A stretch of DNA of 64,000 bases from positions 372,001 through 436,000 of the forward strand of contig NZ_NHYL01000001.1 of assembly GCF_003288905.1 (NCBI RefSeq), read 5' to 3'. The notes below the pieces were generated by a model. The model ran no database searches and was not told the origin of the DNA. It was given only the letters and a program-made list of their open reading frames with translations. A program made the translations under genes and the position numbers. This stretch comes from Helicobacter sp. 11-8110 (lineage in GTDB: Bacteria > Campylobacterota > Campylobacteria > Campylobacterales > Helicobacteraceae). Of this stretch, positions 1 to 9,551 are shown piece after piece (the stretch's first letter is position 1; every line of letters starts with the position of its first letter).

Positions 1-801
1 TTTAATGAAGTCATTGGCTCTAAGCCTGAAATTTTAGACGCACTTTATCAAAATCTCCTTGCAAGGCTAGAAGAATCTAAAAAATTTGCTTCTCAAAAGT
101 TTTTTCCTGCTCTTGCCATTCATTCACCTTATTCTGTGCATCCTGCCTTGCTTAAACAAACCCTTAGCTTAGCAAAAACACAGAATCTGCCACTAAGCAT
201 TCATTTTTTGGAATCCAAAGAAGAGAGAGAATGGCTAGAATCTAAAACTGGATATTTTCAAAACTTTTTTAAAAAATTTTTCAATGCTCAAATGCAACCC
301 TTTTACACTCCTAGTGAATTTTTAGAATCTTTTAAAACACTAAAGCCTTATTTTGTGCATTGCTTAGAAGCCACCTATCAAGAATTAGAAGTCATTGCTA
401 AAATGCAAGGACATATCATTTCTTGTGTGAAATCAAATCGTCTTTTAAACAACAAAGTATTAGATTTAAATCTTTGTAAAAAACTTGGAATTAATCCTAT
501 TTTTGCTACCGACGGTAAAAGCTCCAATGATTCACTCTCACTCCTTGATGAGCTCCGCACTGCTTTATATATTTATGCTAATGAAGATTTAGAATCATTA
601 GCTAAAACTCTACTTTTAGGAGTTACTTATTATGCTCACAAAAACAATCCTTTAAAGATAAAAACAGGCTCACTCCAAAAGGGCTTTTTACCTGATTTTG
701 CTATTTTTAAACTAAATACTAAACGCCAAAGCGCACTTGATCTTTTACTTTATGTAAAAGAAGCTAAAGCCCTTTATATTGGCGGAAAACAAATCATTTA
801 A
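1..801 (+). CDS. mqnF: Aminofutalosine deaminase, amidohydrolase family (5' partial)
   Basis: The reading frame is open from base 1, so the N-terminus lies outside the window; the GTG at 136 is internal. The product resembles the ATZ/TRZ-type amidohydrolase that deaminates 6-amino-6-deoxyfutalosine in the futalosine route to menaquinone, known in Helicobacter and Campylobacter. Visible metal-site candidates are the His of HFLESKEE, the His of FVHCLEAT and the Asp of FATDGKSSND, in the order expected for the family's TIM barrel. The beginning, with the first HxH motif, is missing. A good Shine-Dalgarno separates it by 8 bp from the phosphohexomutase gene, so the two may be co-transcribed. A related deaminase with another substrate cannot be excluded. 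Confidence 0.72.
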   Translation, partial: FNEVIGSKPEILDALYQNLLARLEESKKFASQKFFPALAIHSPYSVHPALLKQTLSLAKTQNLPLSIHFLESKEEREWLESKTGYFQNFFKKFFNAQMQPFYTPSEFLESFKTLKPYFVHCLEATYQELEVIAKMQGHIISCVKSNRLLNNKVLDLNLCKKLGINPIFATDGKSSNDSLSLLDELRTALYIYANEDLESLAKTLLLGVTYYAHKNNPLKIKTGSLQKGFLPDFAIFKLNTKRQSALDLLLYVKEAKALYIGGKQII

Positions 802-809
802 GGAGAGAT

Positions 810-2174
810 ATGGAAAAATTAACCATTTTTAGAGAATATGATATTCGCGGAATTTATAATCAAGACTTAACTCAAGATAATGTTGTTAAAATTGGCTTTC
901 TTTTGGGGAAAGAGCTTAAAAAAAGAGGAGGAAAAACTCTAGGGGTGGGCTATGATGCAAGGGTGCATTCTCCCATTATTTTTAATTGGCTATGCAGCGG
1001 GATTGGTGCAAGTGGAATCACAACCTATAACCTAGGTCAGATTCCAACGCCAGTTGGCTATTTTGCACTTTATACTGATTTTGATGGATTAAGTCTTGAT
1101 GGTAGCATTATGATTACAGGTTCGCATAACCCCCCACAATATAATGGCTTTAAAATCACTCTCTTAAAACAGCCTTTTTTTGGAGAAGATATTTACAAAC
1201 TCGAACAAGACTTCTACTCCCTGCAAACCCCAAAAGTCAAAACAGAAACACCCCAAAAGCTCAATATACTTGAAAAATACATTGATTTTCTCTCTCAAGA
1301 GTTTCAACACCTAAAAGGCTTAAATATCCCCATTAACCTAGATTGCGGAAATGGAATTGCAGCTGTTGGGATTGCTGAGATTCTAAAAAGACTAGAACTC
1401 AACTTTGAAGGTTTATATCTTAATCCTGATGGAACTTTTCCAAACCATCACCCAGATCCAAGTGAAGAGAAAAATTTAGAGGACCTTAAAAAATTAGTAG
1501 CAAAAAAGGGTGGAATTGGTTTTGCCTTTGATGGAGATGGCGATAGATTGGCACTCATCAAGGGTGATAAAGTTTATAAGGGCGATGAATTAGCAATTAT
1601 TTTTGCACAAAAAATCCCAAATCCTATCATCATTGGAGAAGTTAAATGCTCTTTAAATATGTTTGAATCTATCAATAAAATCGGACAAGCAATTATGTAT
1701 AAAACAGGGCATAGTAACCTTAAAATCAAACTTAAAGAAACAAATGCTCACCTTGCCTTTGAAGTAAGCGGACATATTTTCTTTAATGATCGATACTTTG
1801 GCTTTGATGATGCAACCTATGCAGCTTTGCGTGTCTTAGAGCTTATTAAAGAAGATGGGTTAGAGTTTGATAAAATTCTTCAAACACTCCCAAAACTCTA
1901 TTCCACCGATGAAATAAAAATCCCAACCACCGAAGAAAGAAAATTTCAAATCATTCAAGAGCTCAAAGAAACACTCAAAAATCCTCCCAAGGATTTTCCA
2001 GAAATTATAGAAATTATTGATATTGATGGATTAAGAGTGATTTTTAAAGATGGTTGGGGGTTAATTAGAGCAAGTAATACAACACCCGTGCTAGTAACGC
2101 GCTTTGAAGCCAAAACCAATCTTGCAAAAGAAACTTACCAAAATGCCCTTTTGGGATTACTTAAAAAGGATTAA
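810..2174 (+). CDS. manB: Phosphomannomutase/phosphoglucomutase
   Basis: This is a 454-residue alpha-D-phosphohexomutase that interconverts hexose 6- and 1-phosphates for nucleotide sugars of lipooligosaccharide and other glycans. All four signature loops are present: the phosphoserine loop TGSHNP (Ser about 105), the metal loop DGDGDR (241-246), the sugar-binding loop beginning SGHIFF, and the C-terminal phosphate loop RASNTTP. Length and order fit the bacterial AlgC/ManB class. The ATG follows an AGGAGA ribosome-binding site. It sits between the menaquinone deaminase and pyrC with gaps of only a few bases. Mannose versus glucose preference cannot be read from the sequence. Confidence 0.88.
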   Translation: MEKLTIFREYDIRGIYNQDLTQDNVVKIGFLLGKELKKRGGKTLGVGYDARVHSPIIFNWLCSGIGASGITTYNLGQIPTPVGYFALYTDFDGLSLDGSIMITGSHNPPQYNGFKITLLKQPFFGEDIYKLEQDFYSLQTPKVKTETPQKLNILEKYIDFLSQEFQHLKGLNIPINLDCGNGIAAVGIAEILKRLELNFEGLYLNPDGTFPNHHPDPSEEKNLEDLKKLVAKKGGIGFAFDGDGDRLALIKGDKVYKGDELAIIFAQKIPNPIIIGEVKCSLNMFESINKIGQAIMYKTGHSNLKIKLKETNAHLAFEVSGHIFFNDRYFGFDDATYAALRVLELIKEDGLEFDKILQTLPKLYSTDEIKIPTTEERKFQIIQELKETLKNPPKDFPEIIEIIDIDGLRVIFKDGWGLIRASNTTPVLVTRFEAKTNLAKETYQNALLGLLKKD

Positions 2175-2176
2175 TA

Positions 2177-3181
2177 ATGGATACAATCACCTTGCAATCT
2201 CCCTTTGATATGCATTTGCATTTGCGAGATGGAGAAATGTTGCAAAATGTCATAGAATACACAGCTTGTTGCTTTAGCTCCGCACTTGTCATGCCAAATC
2301 TCAATCCGCCTATTTTAGAAGTTAAATCTGCTTTGGCATACAAACAAAGAATTTTACAAGCTTCACAATCAAAAGATTTTGAACCTTTAATGTCTCTATA
2401 TCTTAATGAAAACCTTAGCAAAGAAGAATTACAAATTGCCAAGGATAACGGAATCTTTATTCTCAAGCTCTACCCAAAGGGATCAACCACTGGAAGCGAA
2501 AATGGCGTAAGTGAGATTCTAAGCCCAAAAATTCTAGAAATCTTAGAAATAGCACAAGAAATGGGAATGATTCTAAGTATCCACGGAGAAAGCAATGGAT
2601 TTGTGCTAGAGCGAGAGGTGGAGTTTCATTCTATTTTTGAATACCTTGCAACCAATTTCCCAAAACTCAAAATTATTTTTGAGCACCTTAGCGATAGGCG
2701 CTCAATTGCCCTTGTAGAAAAATACGAAAATCTTTTTGCTACGCTTACTTTGCACCATATTTTACTTAACTTAGATGATGTAATTGGGGGTATGCTAAAT
2801 CCACATTATTTTTGCAAACCTATTTTAAAAACTAAAAAAGATCAAGAATCGCTACTTCAAGTTGCACTTAATGCGCATAAAAAATTCTCTTTTGGAAGCG
2901 ATTCAGCCCCCCACCTTAGAATCAATAAAGAAAGCAAAAAAGGGGCTGCAGGAATTTTTAGCGCTCCTATCTTGCTTCCTGCTCTTGCACAGACTTTTGA
3001 TACACACAATGCACTAGAAAACTTAGAATCTTTTGTTAGTCTTAATGCTAGTAAAATCTACAATCTAGTGCGCACTAACAAAAAAATCACCCTTGTTAAA
3101 AAACCTATGCAAGTTACCGAAGAGATAAATGGCATTGTGCCTATGTTTGCAGGAAATACTTTAGAATGGAGTTTAGCTTAA
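2177..3181 (+). CDS. pyrC: Dihydroorotase
   Basis: The 334-residue product catalyses ring closure of N-carbamoyl-aspartate to dihydroorotate in pyrimidine synthesis. The N-terminal DMHLHLRD (11-18) gives the two metal-binding His residues plus Arg. Lys97 in the segment ILKLYPKG is the expected carboxylated bridging lysine, and GSDSAPH near the C-terminus carries the catalytic Asp. The length matches the short class II PyrC. It begins 2 bp after manB and its stop directly abuts the coaD start, so it is part of a tight plus-strand gene train. Confidence 0.93.
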   Translation: MDTITLQSPFDMHLHLRDGEMLQNVIEYTACCFSSALVMPNLNPPILEVKSALAYKQRILQASQSKDFEPLMSLYLNENLSKEELQIAKDNGIFILKLYPKGSTTGSENGVSEILSPKILEILEIAQEMGMILSIHGESNGFVLEREVEFHSIFEYLATNFPKLKIIFEHLSDRRSIALVEKYENLFATLTLHHILLNLDDVIGGMLNPHYFCKPILKTKKDQESLLQVALNAHKKFSFGSDSAPHLRINKESKKGAAGIFSAPILLPALAQTFDTHNALENLESFVSLNASKIYNLVRTNKKITLVKKPMQVTEEINGIVPMFAGNTLEWSLA

Positions 3182-3682
3182 ATGGCAAAAATTGCAATCT
3201 ATCCTGGCACTTTTGATCCAATTACCAATGGGCATTTAGATGTTATTCAAAGGGCTTGTAAGCTCTTTGATGGCTTAACCATCGCGGTTGCAAAAAGCGA
3301 TAGTAAAAAGCCCCTTTTTACACAAAAAGAGCGCATAGAAATGGTTTTGTTTGCCATTAGTGAGCTAGAAGAAACTGCATGTGCACTTGATGTTAAGGGT
3401 TTTAACAATCTTGTTGCGGATTTTGCCAAAGAACAAGAATCAAATATCCTTATTAGAGGACTTAGAGCTGTTAGCGATTTTGAATACGAGTTGCAAATGG
3501 GCTATGCCAATGCCTCCCTTAATAAGAAATTAGAAACAATTTATCTCATGCCCTCCTTGCAAAACGCTTTTATTAGCTCAAGTGTTGTGCGTTCTATCCT
3601 GCTTCACAATGGAGATATTTCTCATCTCGTGCCAAAAAGTGTTAATAACTTTATAAGGAATCACCATGTATGTTGCCATTGA
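3182..3682 (+). CDS. coaD: Phosphopantetheine adenylyltransferase
   Basis: This 166-residue enzyme makes dephospho-CoA from 4'-phosphopantetheine and ATP, the fourth step of coenzyme A synthesis. The nucleotidyltransferase signature [10 protein letters not shown] (9-18) and the C-terminal ISSSVVR motif are intact, and the length is typical. The ATG follows the pyrC stop with no spacer, and the 3' end overlaps tmk by 17 bases, which suggests translational coupling. Confidence 0.95.
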   Translation: MAKIAIYPGTFDPITNGHLDVIQRACKLFDGLTIAVAKSDSKKPLFTQKERIEMVLFAISELEETACALDVKGFNNLVADFAKEQESNILIRGLRAVSDFEYELQMGYANASLNKKLETIYLMPSLQNAFISSSVVRSILLHNGDISHLVPKSVNNFIRNHHVCCH

Positions 3683-4250
3683 AGGAATTGATACAAGTGG
3701 AAAAAGCACTCAGATTCAAGCACTTAAGTTTTTTTTAAAAAAAGCTATTTTTACTTTTGAGCCTGGCGCGACCAATCTTGGAGCAAAGCTAAGGGAAATT
3801 TTATTACAAGATTCGATACAATTAGATAGTAGAGCTGAAATGCTACTTTTTCTTGCTGATAGAGCGCAACACGCAAATGAGATTTTAAAATCTCACGCCA
3901 ATAATCTTATTATTTCTGATAGGAGTTTAATTTCTGGAATGGCATATGCAAGAGACTTTAACTTTGATACACTTAAAGCCTTTAATCTCTTTGCCACTCA
4001 AGGAATCTTGCCTAATAAAGTTATTATTCTGGAATTACAAAAGGATGATTTGCAAAAACGCTTAAATTCCAAAGGAAATGATAAAATCGAGCAAAGGGGC
4101 TTAGAATACCTTCTATCTTTGCAAGAGAGGATAAAATCCATCACTCAAAAACTATCTTTAGAACACCACATTATCGATGCTAATTTACCTAAAGATTCCA
4201 TTACAACAGAAATAATTGATTTCATAGGCAAAGAAAATTGCGTTGTTTAA
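3666..4250 (+). CDS. tmk: Thymidylate kinase
   Basis: The 194-residue product phosphorylates dTMP to dTDP. The P-loop is GIDTSGKS (residues 7-14). The DRS-type motif [13 protein letters not shown] follows, and a lid region lies around [13 protein letters not shown]. The start is inside the last codons of coaD, and the gene ends inside the start of the next frame, so the three products are probably made from one mRNA. Confidence 0.93.
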   Translation: MYVAIEGIDTSGKSTQIQALKFFLKKAIFTFEPGATNLGAKLREILLQDSIQLDSRAEMLLFLADRAQHANEILKSHANNLIISDRSLISGMAYARDFNFDTLKAFNLFATQGILPNKVIILELQKDDLQKRLNSKGNDKIEQRGLEYLLSLQERIKSITQKLSLEHHIIDANLPKDSITTEIIDFIGKENCVV

Positions 4251-4810
4251 TTTGTGGAAATTTTACCTTTAAAACCCTCTGCAATCCTTGTTTTCAAACA
4301 ATCACAATTCAACCTAGAGTAAGAGACTTAGGAAATTTTAAAGTTTATAGCTTTTATGATTACCAAGAAATCCAATTTCTCTTGCATGCTAAATACCAAA
4401 TTATCGGAAGCAAAATTTATCACTTATTATCCAAAAAGGCTTGTTTATTTTTAAAACAAACACTAAAATCTCCACTAAAAGCTTATGGAATAGGAATTGA
4501 TGATAAAATTAGCAAACAAGGCTATGCACACAATGCCATCTTTCTTAAACATTTCAAAAAACTAGGTATTATCCCGCTGTATCACACGCTATTAGCTCAA
4601 AATTCTGTTTCTTATGCAGGAAAAGATTTGAAATTTCGCCAAAATAATCCACGCAATTTTTATTTAATGCGCAACATTACACACAAAAAAATTATTTTAT
4701 TTGATGATCTCATCACCACAGGATTAACACTCAAAGAAGCCCAAAAGCTTCTAGCAGAGAAAGGTGCAGAAGTGCTTATGGCTTTTGTTTTAAGCGATGC
4801 AAAATATTAG
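4238..4810 (+). CDS. ComF family phosphoribosyltransferase-like protein
   Basis: The 190-residue protein begins with a four-cysteine zinc-ribbon (Cys3, Cys6, Cys15, Cys18) and ends with a PRPP-binding loop, ILFDDLITTG, the plan of ComF/GntX proteins. ComF is needed for DNA uptake in naturally competent bacteria, with a proposed role in handling internalised single strands; that function is inferred here. TTG at 4238 is the only possible start, because an in-frame TGA lies at 4217-4219 and no ATG or GTG precedes the first cysteine. The gene therefore overlaps the end of tmk by 13 bases. Its stop overlaps that of the convergent SIMPL gene. Confidence 0.8.
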   Translation: MRCLICGNFTFKTLCNPCFQTITIQPRVRDLGNFKVYSFYDYQEIQFLLHAKYQIIGSKIYHLLSKKACLFLKQTLKSPLKAYGIGIDDKISKQGYAHNAIFLKHFKKLGIIPLYHTLLAQNSVSYAGKDLKFRQNNPRNFYLMRNITHKKIILFDDLITTGLTLKEAQKLLAEKGAEVLMAFVLSDAKY

Positions 4811-5511
4811 TCTTTTAAATAATATTCAATTGTAGAAACTACACGCACTTTTTTAATATGAGATGTATTTCTATCGCGGTTTAATACACTAAATTGCCCT
4901 TGCGAAGCCTTTTTGATTTTACCTAATGTGCTTTGAGAATCTTGTGCAAACTTCTGTGCCACTTCTCTTGCATTAAAAGTTGCTTCTTCAACCATTTCTG
5001 GTTTCACTTCATTAAGCTTGGTATAAAGATATTCGATTTCATAATCTTCCACTCTAACCACTGTGCCCTCTTTGCCAAGTTCTGTAAGTTTTTCTAAAGC
5101 TTTTCTACCTAAATCAATCTTATTAGTATAAACCAAAACCCTACCCTCACCTGAATAGCGATAAACTATGCTTTGTGATTCACCATAAGCACTCCCTACT
5201 TTATCGGTGATTCTTGGTGCTTCTATTCTAATTTCCTGTGCTTGAATGCCTATTTTTTGTAAAAACTCTATGATTCTTTTAGAATCATTTTCTAATTCTT
5301 GATACAAAACATTCAAATCACTACTTGCACGCGTAAAATTGATAGGAAAAATCATCACATCCGCTAAAACCTCTCTTTCGCTCAAACCCTTAACAACAAC
5401 ACTCCTCTCTTTTGATTTAATATCTACAATAGCCTTACTAACCCCAAAGCTAACAATAGCGCTACAAATAACAAAAAATATTCCCAAAATAATTGCACTT
5501 GTTTTACTCAT
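4807..5511 (-). CDS. SIMPL (DUF541) domain envelope protein
   Basis: The 234-residue protein has an N-terminal transmembrane or signal-anchor segment (about residues 8-28) followed by a periplasmic DUF541/SIMPL domain, recognisable from the start of the domain (VVVKGLSEREV) and the length. The biochemical role of the family is not settled; some members are envelope or stress-related proteins. It is convergent with the ComF gene, and the tRNA-Arg gene lies upstream on the same strand. Confidence 0.75.
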   Translation of the reverse strand: MSKTSAIILGIFFVICSAIVSFGVSKAIVDIKSKERSVVVKGLSEREVLADVMIFPINFTRASSDLNVLYQELENDSKRIIEFLQKIGIQAQEIRIEAPRITDKVGSAYGESQSIVYRYSGEGRVLVYTNKIDLGRKALEKLTELGKEGTVVRVEDYEIEYLYTKLNEVKPEMVEEATFNAREVAQKFAQDSQSTLGKIKKASQGQFSVLNRDRNTSHIKKVRVVSTIEYYLKD

Positions 5512-5545
5512 AGATAATCCTTAAATTTTTCTAATCTAACTGAAG

Positions 5546-5622
5546 TGGTGTCCACGATGCGATTCGAACGCATGGCCTCACGATTAGGAATCGTGTGCTC
5601 TATCCAGCTGAGCTACGAGGAC
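5546..5622 (-). tRNA. tRNA-Arg (anticodon CCT)
   Basis: A 77-nt cloverleaf can be folded by eye on the minus strand. The anticodon stem CACGA/TCGTG closes the loop TTCCTAA, giving anticodon CCT, which reads AGG. The T-arm ATGCG-TTCGAAT-CGCAT is perfect and CCA is encoded. The acceptor stem pairs except for a U5-U68 mismatch. It lies directly behind the HU terminator. Confidence 0.95.
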
Positions 5623-5630
5623 TTAAAAAT

Positions 5631-5651
5631 AAAAAACCCCAAAAAAAGGGG
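5631..5651 (-). terminator. Rho-independent terminator of the HU gene
   Basis: Read on the minus strand, CCCC and GGGG pair around seven T residues and are followed by a run of six T. It lies 17 bp past the HU stop codon and 8 bp before the tRNA-Arg gene. Confidence 0.75.
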
Positions 5652-5667
5652 AGAAGCAAAGCAGAAG

Positions 5668-5958
5668 TTATTTTTTTGCAGCTGCAACAGCGTCTTTGAA
5701 ACCTTTTCCAGCTTTAAATTTTGGAACAAATTTATCTTTTGTTTTATATTTCTTAGTTGTTCCAGGAACGGTTCCCTCTTTACCTTTTTGAAGCACAGTT
5801 TCAAATTTACCAAAACCTACAAGCTCAACACTTCCATCTTTTTTTGAGAGTGCTTTTTCAATTGCAGCAGTAAAAGCACTGATTGCTTTTTCAGCATCTT
5901 TTTTTGTTTCATACTCACCAACTTCTTTTACCAAGTCAACAAATTCAGATTTGTTCAT
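5668..5958 (-). CDS. hup: DNA-binding protein HU
   Basis: This is a 96-residue histone-like nucleoid protein. The helical dimerisation half is followed by the conserved GFGKFE turn and a Lys-rich DNA-binding beta-arm, ending in an Ala/Lys-rich tail. Length and composition match the single HU of Helicobacter. The ATG follows a GGAGG ribosome-binding site. A short frame on the opposite strand covers most of it but shows no protein-like features. Confidence 0.93.
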   Translation of the reverse strand: MNKSEFVDLVKEVGEYETKKDAEKAISAFTAAIEKALSKKDGSVELVGFGKFETVLQKGKEGTVPGTTKKYKTKDKFVPKFKAGKGFKDAVAAAKK

Positions 5959-5992
5959 TTAGAACCTCCATATTTTTATTTTAAACGCCATT

Positions 5993-5998
5993 ATTGTA
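5993..5998 (-). promoter_or_regulatory. -10 element of the HU promoter
   Basis: On the minus strand the sequence TATGCTACAAT lies about 35 bp before the HU start, an extended -10 of the kind seen in Campylobacterota, which rarely have a clear -35. The rest of the 235-bp divergent region up to gapA is AT-rich; a TATAAA at about 6116-6121 is a candidate gapA -10. Confidence 0.5.
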
Positions 5999-6193
5999 GC
6001 ATAAATTATTAGCTTTGCAAGGCTTTTAGCAGAAAAATGAACTTTTTTGCGCGTATTTTACAGCTATTTTTAATCATTCTTATCCAATAAAGCAAACTTC
6101 TTATATTAAAATCATTATAAAATGGAGTTTATTAAGCTTTTTTTGAATAGAATCTAGCACAAAAAATTAACAATAATTTAAATAGGAGAGATT

Positions 6194-7189
6194 ATGTCAA
6201 TTAAAGTAGCAGTGAATGGGACAGGGAGAATTGGATTGTGTGTTTGCAAGATTCTTGGACAACGCGATGATTTGGAGCTAGTAGCCATTAACACCACTAT
6301 GTCCATTGATACTTTAATCCACCTTTTAAAATACGATTCTGTCCATCAAAGTAGCGAAATTACTAAGATTAGCGAAAATCAAATTTGTATTGGCAAACAA
6401 AAAAATATCCAAATCATTAGCACAAGAAATATTCAAGAAACACATTTTGGTCAATACGGCGCTGAAATTGTTATAGAATGCACAGGGGCTTTTAATGATG
6501 TTTCTAAAGCTTCACTACATCTCTATGATGGTATTAAGCGCGTTGTTATTTCAGCACCAGCTACTGATACTCCAACTTTTGTTTATGGGGTTAATCATCT
6601 AAGTTATGCTAATGAGCCTGTTATTTCTAATGCTAGTTGCACCACAAATGCCCTAGCACCACTCACCAAAGTCTTACACGAAAATTTCAAGATTCTAAGT
6701 GGTTTAATGACAACTATCCATAGCTACACCAACGATCAAAACTTACTTGATTCAAAGCACAAAGATTTGCGTCGTGCAAGAGCCGCTGCGCTTAATATGA
6801 TTCCAACCTCCACTGGGGCTGCAAAGGCTATTGGACTTGTCATGCCAGAGCTTAAAGGCAAACTCAATGGCTTTGCAGTTCGCGTCCCAACCCCTGATGT
6901 AAGCTTGGTTGATTTAACTTGTGTGATAGAAAAATCTGCCACTAAAGAAATCATTAATGAAACTTTCAAAAAAGCCTCTCAAGAATCAATGAAAGATTTG
7001 ATTTTTGTTGATGAAGAAAAACTTGTTTCGGGTGATTTTATCGGATCTCCTTATAGCGCGATTTTTATTCCTGATTGCACCACTATTGTCAATGAAAATC
7101 AAGTAAAAATTGTTGCTTGGTATGACAATGAATGGGGTTATTCCACGCGCTTAGTAGATATGGTGCATTTTGTTGGGCAATCTCTATGA
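6194..7189 (+). CDS. gapA: Glyceraldehyde-3-phosphate dehydrogenase
   Basis: The 331-residue enzyme oxidises glyceraldehyde 3-phosphate with NAD(P) and phosphate in glycolysis or gluconeogenesis. The Rossmann motif NGTGRIG is at residues 8-14. The catalytic cysteine is Cys149 in SNASCTTN. The C-terminal WYDNEWGYS motif is complete. The start has an AGGAGA Shine-Dalgarno at 6184-6189. The stop overlaps the pgi start in an ATGA, so the two sugar-phosphate enzymes are translationally coupled. Confidence 0.93.
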   Translation: MSIKVAVNGTGRIGLCVCKILGQRDDLELVAINTTMSIDTLIHLLKYDSVHQSSEITKISENQICIGKQKNIQIISTRNIQETHFGQYGAEIVIECTGAFNDVSKASLHLYDGIKRVVISAPATDTPTFVYGVNHLSYANEPVISNASCTTNALAPLTKVLHENFKILSGLMTTIHSYTNDQNLLDSKHKDLRRARAAALNMIPTSTGAAKAIGLVMPELKGKLNGFAVRVPTPDVSLVDLTCVIEKSATKEIINETFKKASQESMKDLIFVDEEKLVSGDFIGSPYSAIFIPDCTTIVNENQVKIVAWYDNEWGYSTRLVDMVHFVGQSL

Positions 7190-8454
7190 TTCATTTAGAA
7201 AATACCTACCAAAGCTCCCCAAACTATGATTCTAGCTTTTTATCTAAAGAATCCTTGCAATCTTGCTTTGAAAAGATTCAAGCAGAAAAAGAGAATGGGG
7301 TAAGCGGATATTACCACTTGCCCTTCCAAGAAAATTCAGATATTTTTACCTATCTTAGAGAATATCACTGCTTTTTGGATAATCTTAAAAATCTCGTGAT
7401 TATAGGTATTGGCGGTAGTTCTCTTGGCACAAAAGCCATTGACGCTCTACTTTCACACCAACACAATCGCAGAAGGCTTAAATTACGCTTTTTAGAGCAC
7501 ACTGATCCTATTGTAATTAACAAAGAGCTTCAACGCATCAAATGGGAAGAAACATTATTTATTGTAATTTCAAAGTCTGGATTAACTATTGAAACCACTT
7601 CCCTTTTTAAATATGTTTTAAAACATTTCAATCTCTTAGATTCTAAGAGAAAAAATCACCTCTTAACAATCAGTGATGAAGATTCTCCACTTTTTCATTG
7701 GAGCAAGGAACAAAAAATACAAAACTTCACCATAAAGCCAAATATTGGTGGTCGTTTCTCTGTATTAAGCACCACAGGATTGCTCCCACTTGGTATCTTA
7801 GGCTACAATCTCCAAAGCCTTCTTAAAGGTGCACAAAATATGAGTCAATATTTCTTTAAAAACCCCACTAATGAGATTCTAAAAAAAGCAGCATTTCTAG
7901 CTCATTGCGAAACAAACTACCCCATTAATGTGCTTTTTTCTTACAGCAGTGTTTTTAGACATTTTAATGCTTGGTATGTGCAGCTTTGGGGAGAATCTTT
8001 AGGAAAGCTAGATTACACAGGGCAAAAAAGGGGTTTAACTCCCATTGCCCTTATTGGCAGCATTGATCAACATTCCTTTTTGCAGCTTATTATGCAAGGT
8101 CCGCAAAACAAAAGTGTTACTTTTTTGAGTGTTGAAAAATTTTCTCAAAAGCCACTTTATATCCCTAATATTAAACTAAAGGGTTTAGAATCAACAGATT
8201 TTGTCAATGGCACCTCCTTTAATAAACTCTTGCAATTACAATGCATTTCCACCAAAGAAAGCATTATTGCAGAAAATGTCCCCACTGATTCTATTACTCT
8301 AGATATTTTATGTGAAGAAAGCGTGGGTGAGCTTATTTTTTATTATGAATTACTTACTTCTTGCGTGGGAGCATTGCTACAAATTGATACATATAATCAA
8401 CCAGGTGTTGAATTTGGAAAAAAAATATTGAGAGAAAAATTTACACATATTTAA
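7186..8454 (+). CDS. pgi: Glucose-6-phosphate isomerase (short form)
   Basis: The product, 422 residues from the ATG at 7186, interconverts glucose 6-phosphate and fructose 6-phosphate. Visible features are the sugar-phosphate-binding GIGGSSLGTKA, the SKSGLTIET loop and the GGRFSVLSTTGLLPL segment of the PGI fold. It is shorter than the roughly 545-residue H. pylori Pgi and near the roughly 400-residue C. jejuni type. An earlier in-frame ATG at 7132 lies inside the conserved C-terminus of gapA. The 7186 start is preferred because of the ATGA overlap. Confidence 0.88.
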   Translation: MIHLENTYQSSPNYDSSFLSKESLQSCFEKIQAEKENGVSGYYHLPFQENSDIFTYLREYHCFLDNLKNLVIIGIGGSSLGTKAIDALLSHQHNRRRLKLRFLEHTDPIVINKELQRIKWEETLFIVISKSGLTIETTSLFKYVLKHFNLLDSKRKNHLLTISDEDSPLFHWSKEQKIQNFTIKPNIGGRFSVLSTTGLLPLGILGYNLQSLLKGAQNMSQYFFKNPTNEILKKAAFLAHCETNYPINVLFSYSSVFRHFNAWYVQLWGESLGKLDYTGQKRGLTPIALIGSIDQHSFLQLIMQGPQNKSVTFLSVEKFSQKPLYIPNIKLKGLESTDFVNGTSFNKLLQLQCISTKESIIAENVPTDSITLDILCEESVGELIFYYELLTSCVGALLQIDTYNQPGVEFGKKILREKFTHI

Positions 8455-8540
8455 ATTTTTCTTCACTTTTTTTCTTTTATTTATACTCTTTTTCACAAAA
8501 AAAATTTAAAATATCCATAAATAGACAAAAAGGAGTATAA

Positions 8541-9542
8541 ATGGGCTTTATTGAAACAATTAAAGAAAAGGCAAAGGCAAATCAAAAAACTATTGTCCTA
8601 CCTGAAACTAACGACATACGCACTCTTGAAGCTGCTCATAAAGTTTTGAAAGAAAAAATTGCAAATCTCATTTTGTTGGGAGATGAAGCTACTCTCAAGG
8701 CAGAAGCAGCAAAAGCCAATTTGAATTTAGATGCGGCAACTTTTATCAATCCCGTTTCCTGTGATGAACTAGAAAACTATGTGGAGCTATTTGTTAAGCT
8801 TCGAGGACATAAAGGTTTGAGTGAAAAATCTGCTAGAGCGTTGCTTTTAGAAAATCCACTTTATTTTGGAGTGGCTTTGGTCAAATCCCAAAAAGCAGAT
8901 GGAATGGTAGCAGGAGCTATTAACTCTACTGCTGATGTGTTGCGTGCAAGTTTGCAGATTTTGGGGACAAAAAAAGATTCCAAGCTTGTCTCTGCTTTCT
9001 TTTTAATGGTAGTTCCCAATTGTGATTATGGTGAAAAAGGAATTTTTATTTTTGCTGATAGTGGTTTAGTGCAAAATCCAAATGCTCAAGAACTCGCCTC
9101 AATTGCTATTGATTCAGCCAAAAGCTTTCAATCTCTTGTGGGTAAAGAACCCATTGTAGCAATGCTTTCTCACTCAACCAAAGGAAGTGCTAAACATCTC
9201 GATGTTGATAAAGTCATAGAAGCCACTAAACTCGCCCAAAGTCTTGCTCCACAAATTGCCATTGATGGAGAATTTCAGCTTGATGCAGCCATTGTGCCAA
9301 GTGTTGGTAAATCAAAGGCTCCTGAAAGCAAAATCGCAGGATATGCTAATGTTTTAGTTTTCCCTGACTTGGATTCAGGAAATATTGGTTATAAACTCAC
9401 ACAAAGACTAGCCAAAGCTGAAGCTTATGGACCAATCACACAAGGGATTGCTGCGCCTGTGAATGATCTCTCAAGAGGTTGCAGCAGTGATGACATTGTT
9501 GGAGTTGTTGCTATCACAGCACTCCAAGCACAACAAAATTAG
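8541..9542 (+). CDS. pta: Phosphate acetyltransferase
   Basis: The 333-residue enzyme swaps CoA and phosphate on acetyl groups. It corresponds to the PTA_PTB catalytic domain alone, without the long N-terminal domains of the E. coli enzyme. Family segments such as DGMVAGA, FADSGLVQNP and DGEFQLDAA are visible. It has an AAGGAG ribosome-binding site, an 86-bp AT-rich gap after pgi, and ackA 9 bp downstream, the usual acetate pair. Confidence 0.92.
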   Translation: MGFIETIKEKAKANQKTIVLPETNDIRTLEAAHKVLKEKIANLILLGDEATLKAEAAKANLNLDAATFINPVSCDELENYVELFVKLRGHKGLSEKSARALLLENPLYFGVALVKSQKADGMVAGAINSTADVLRASLQILGTKKDSKLVSAFFLMVVPNCDYGEKGIFIFADSGLVQNPNAQELASIAIDSAKSFQSLVGKEPIVAMLSHSTKGSAKHLDVDKVIEATKLAQSLAPQIAIDGEFQLDAAIVPSVGKSKAPESKIAGYANVLVFPDLDSGNIGYKLTQRLAKAEAYGPITQGIAAPVNDLSRGCSSDDIVGVVAITALQAQQN

Positions 9543-9551
9543 GAGGAAAAT

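Noticed and set aside
5545-5847. Plus-strand frame across the tRNA-Arg and HU region
   Set aside because: It is antisense to a clear tRNA and to hup, and its composition (Phe/Ser-rich) is not protein-like.
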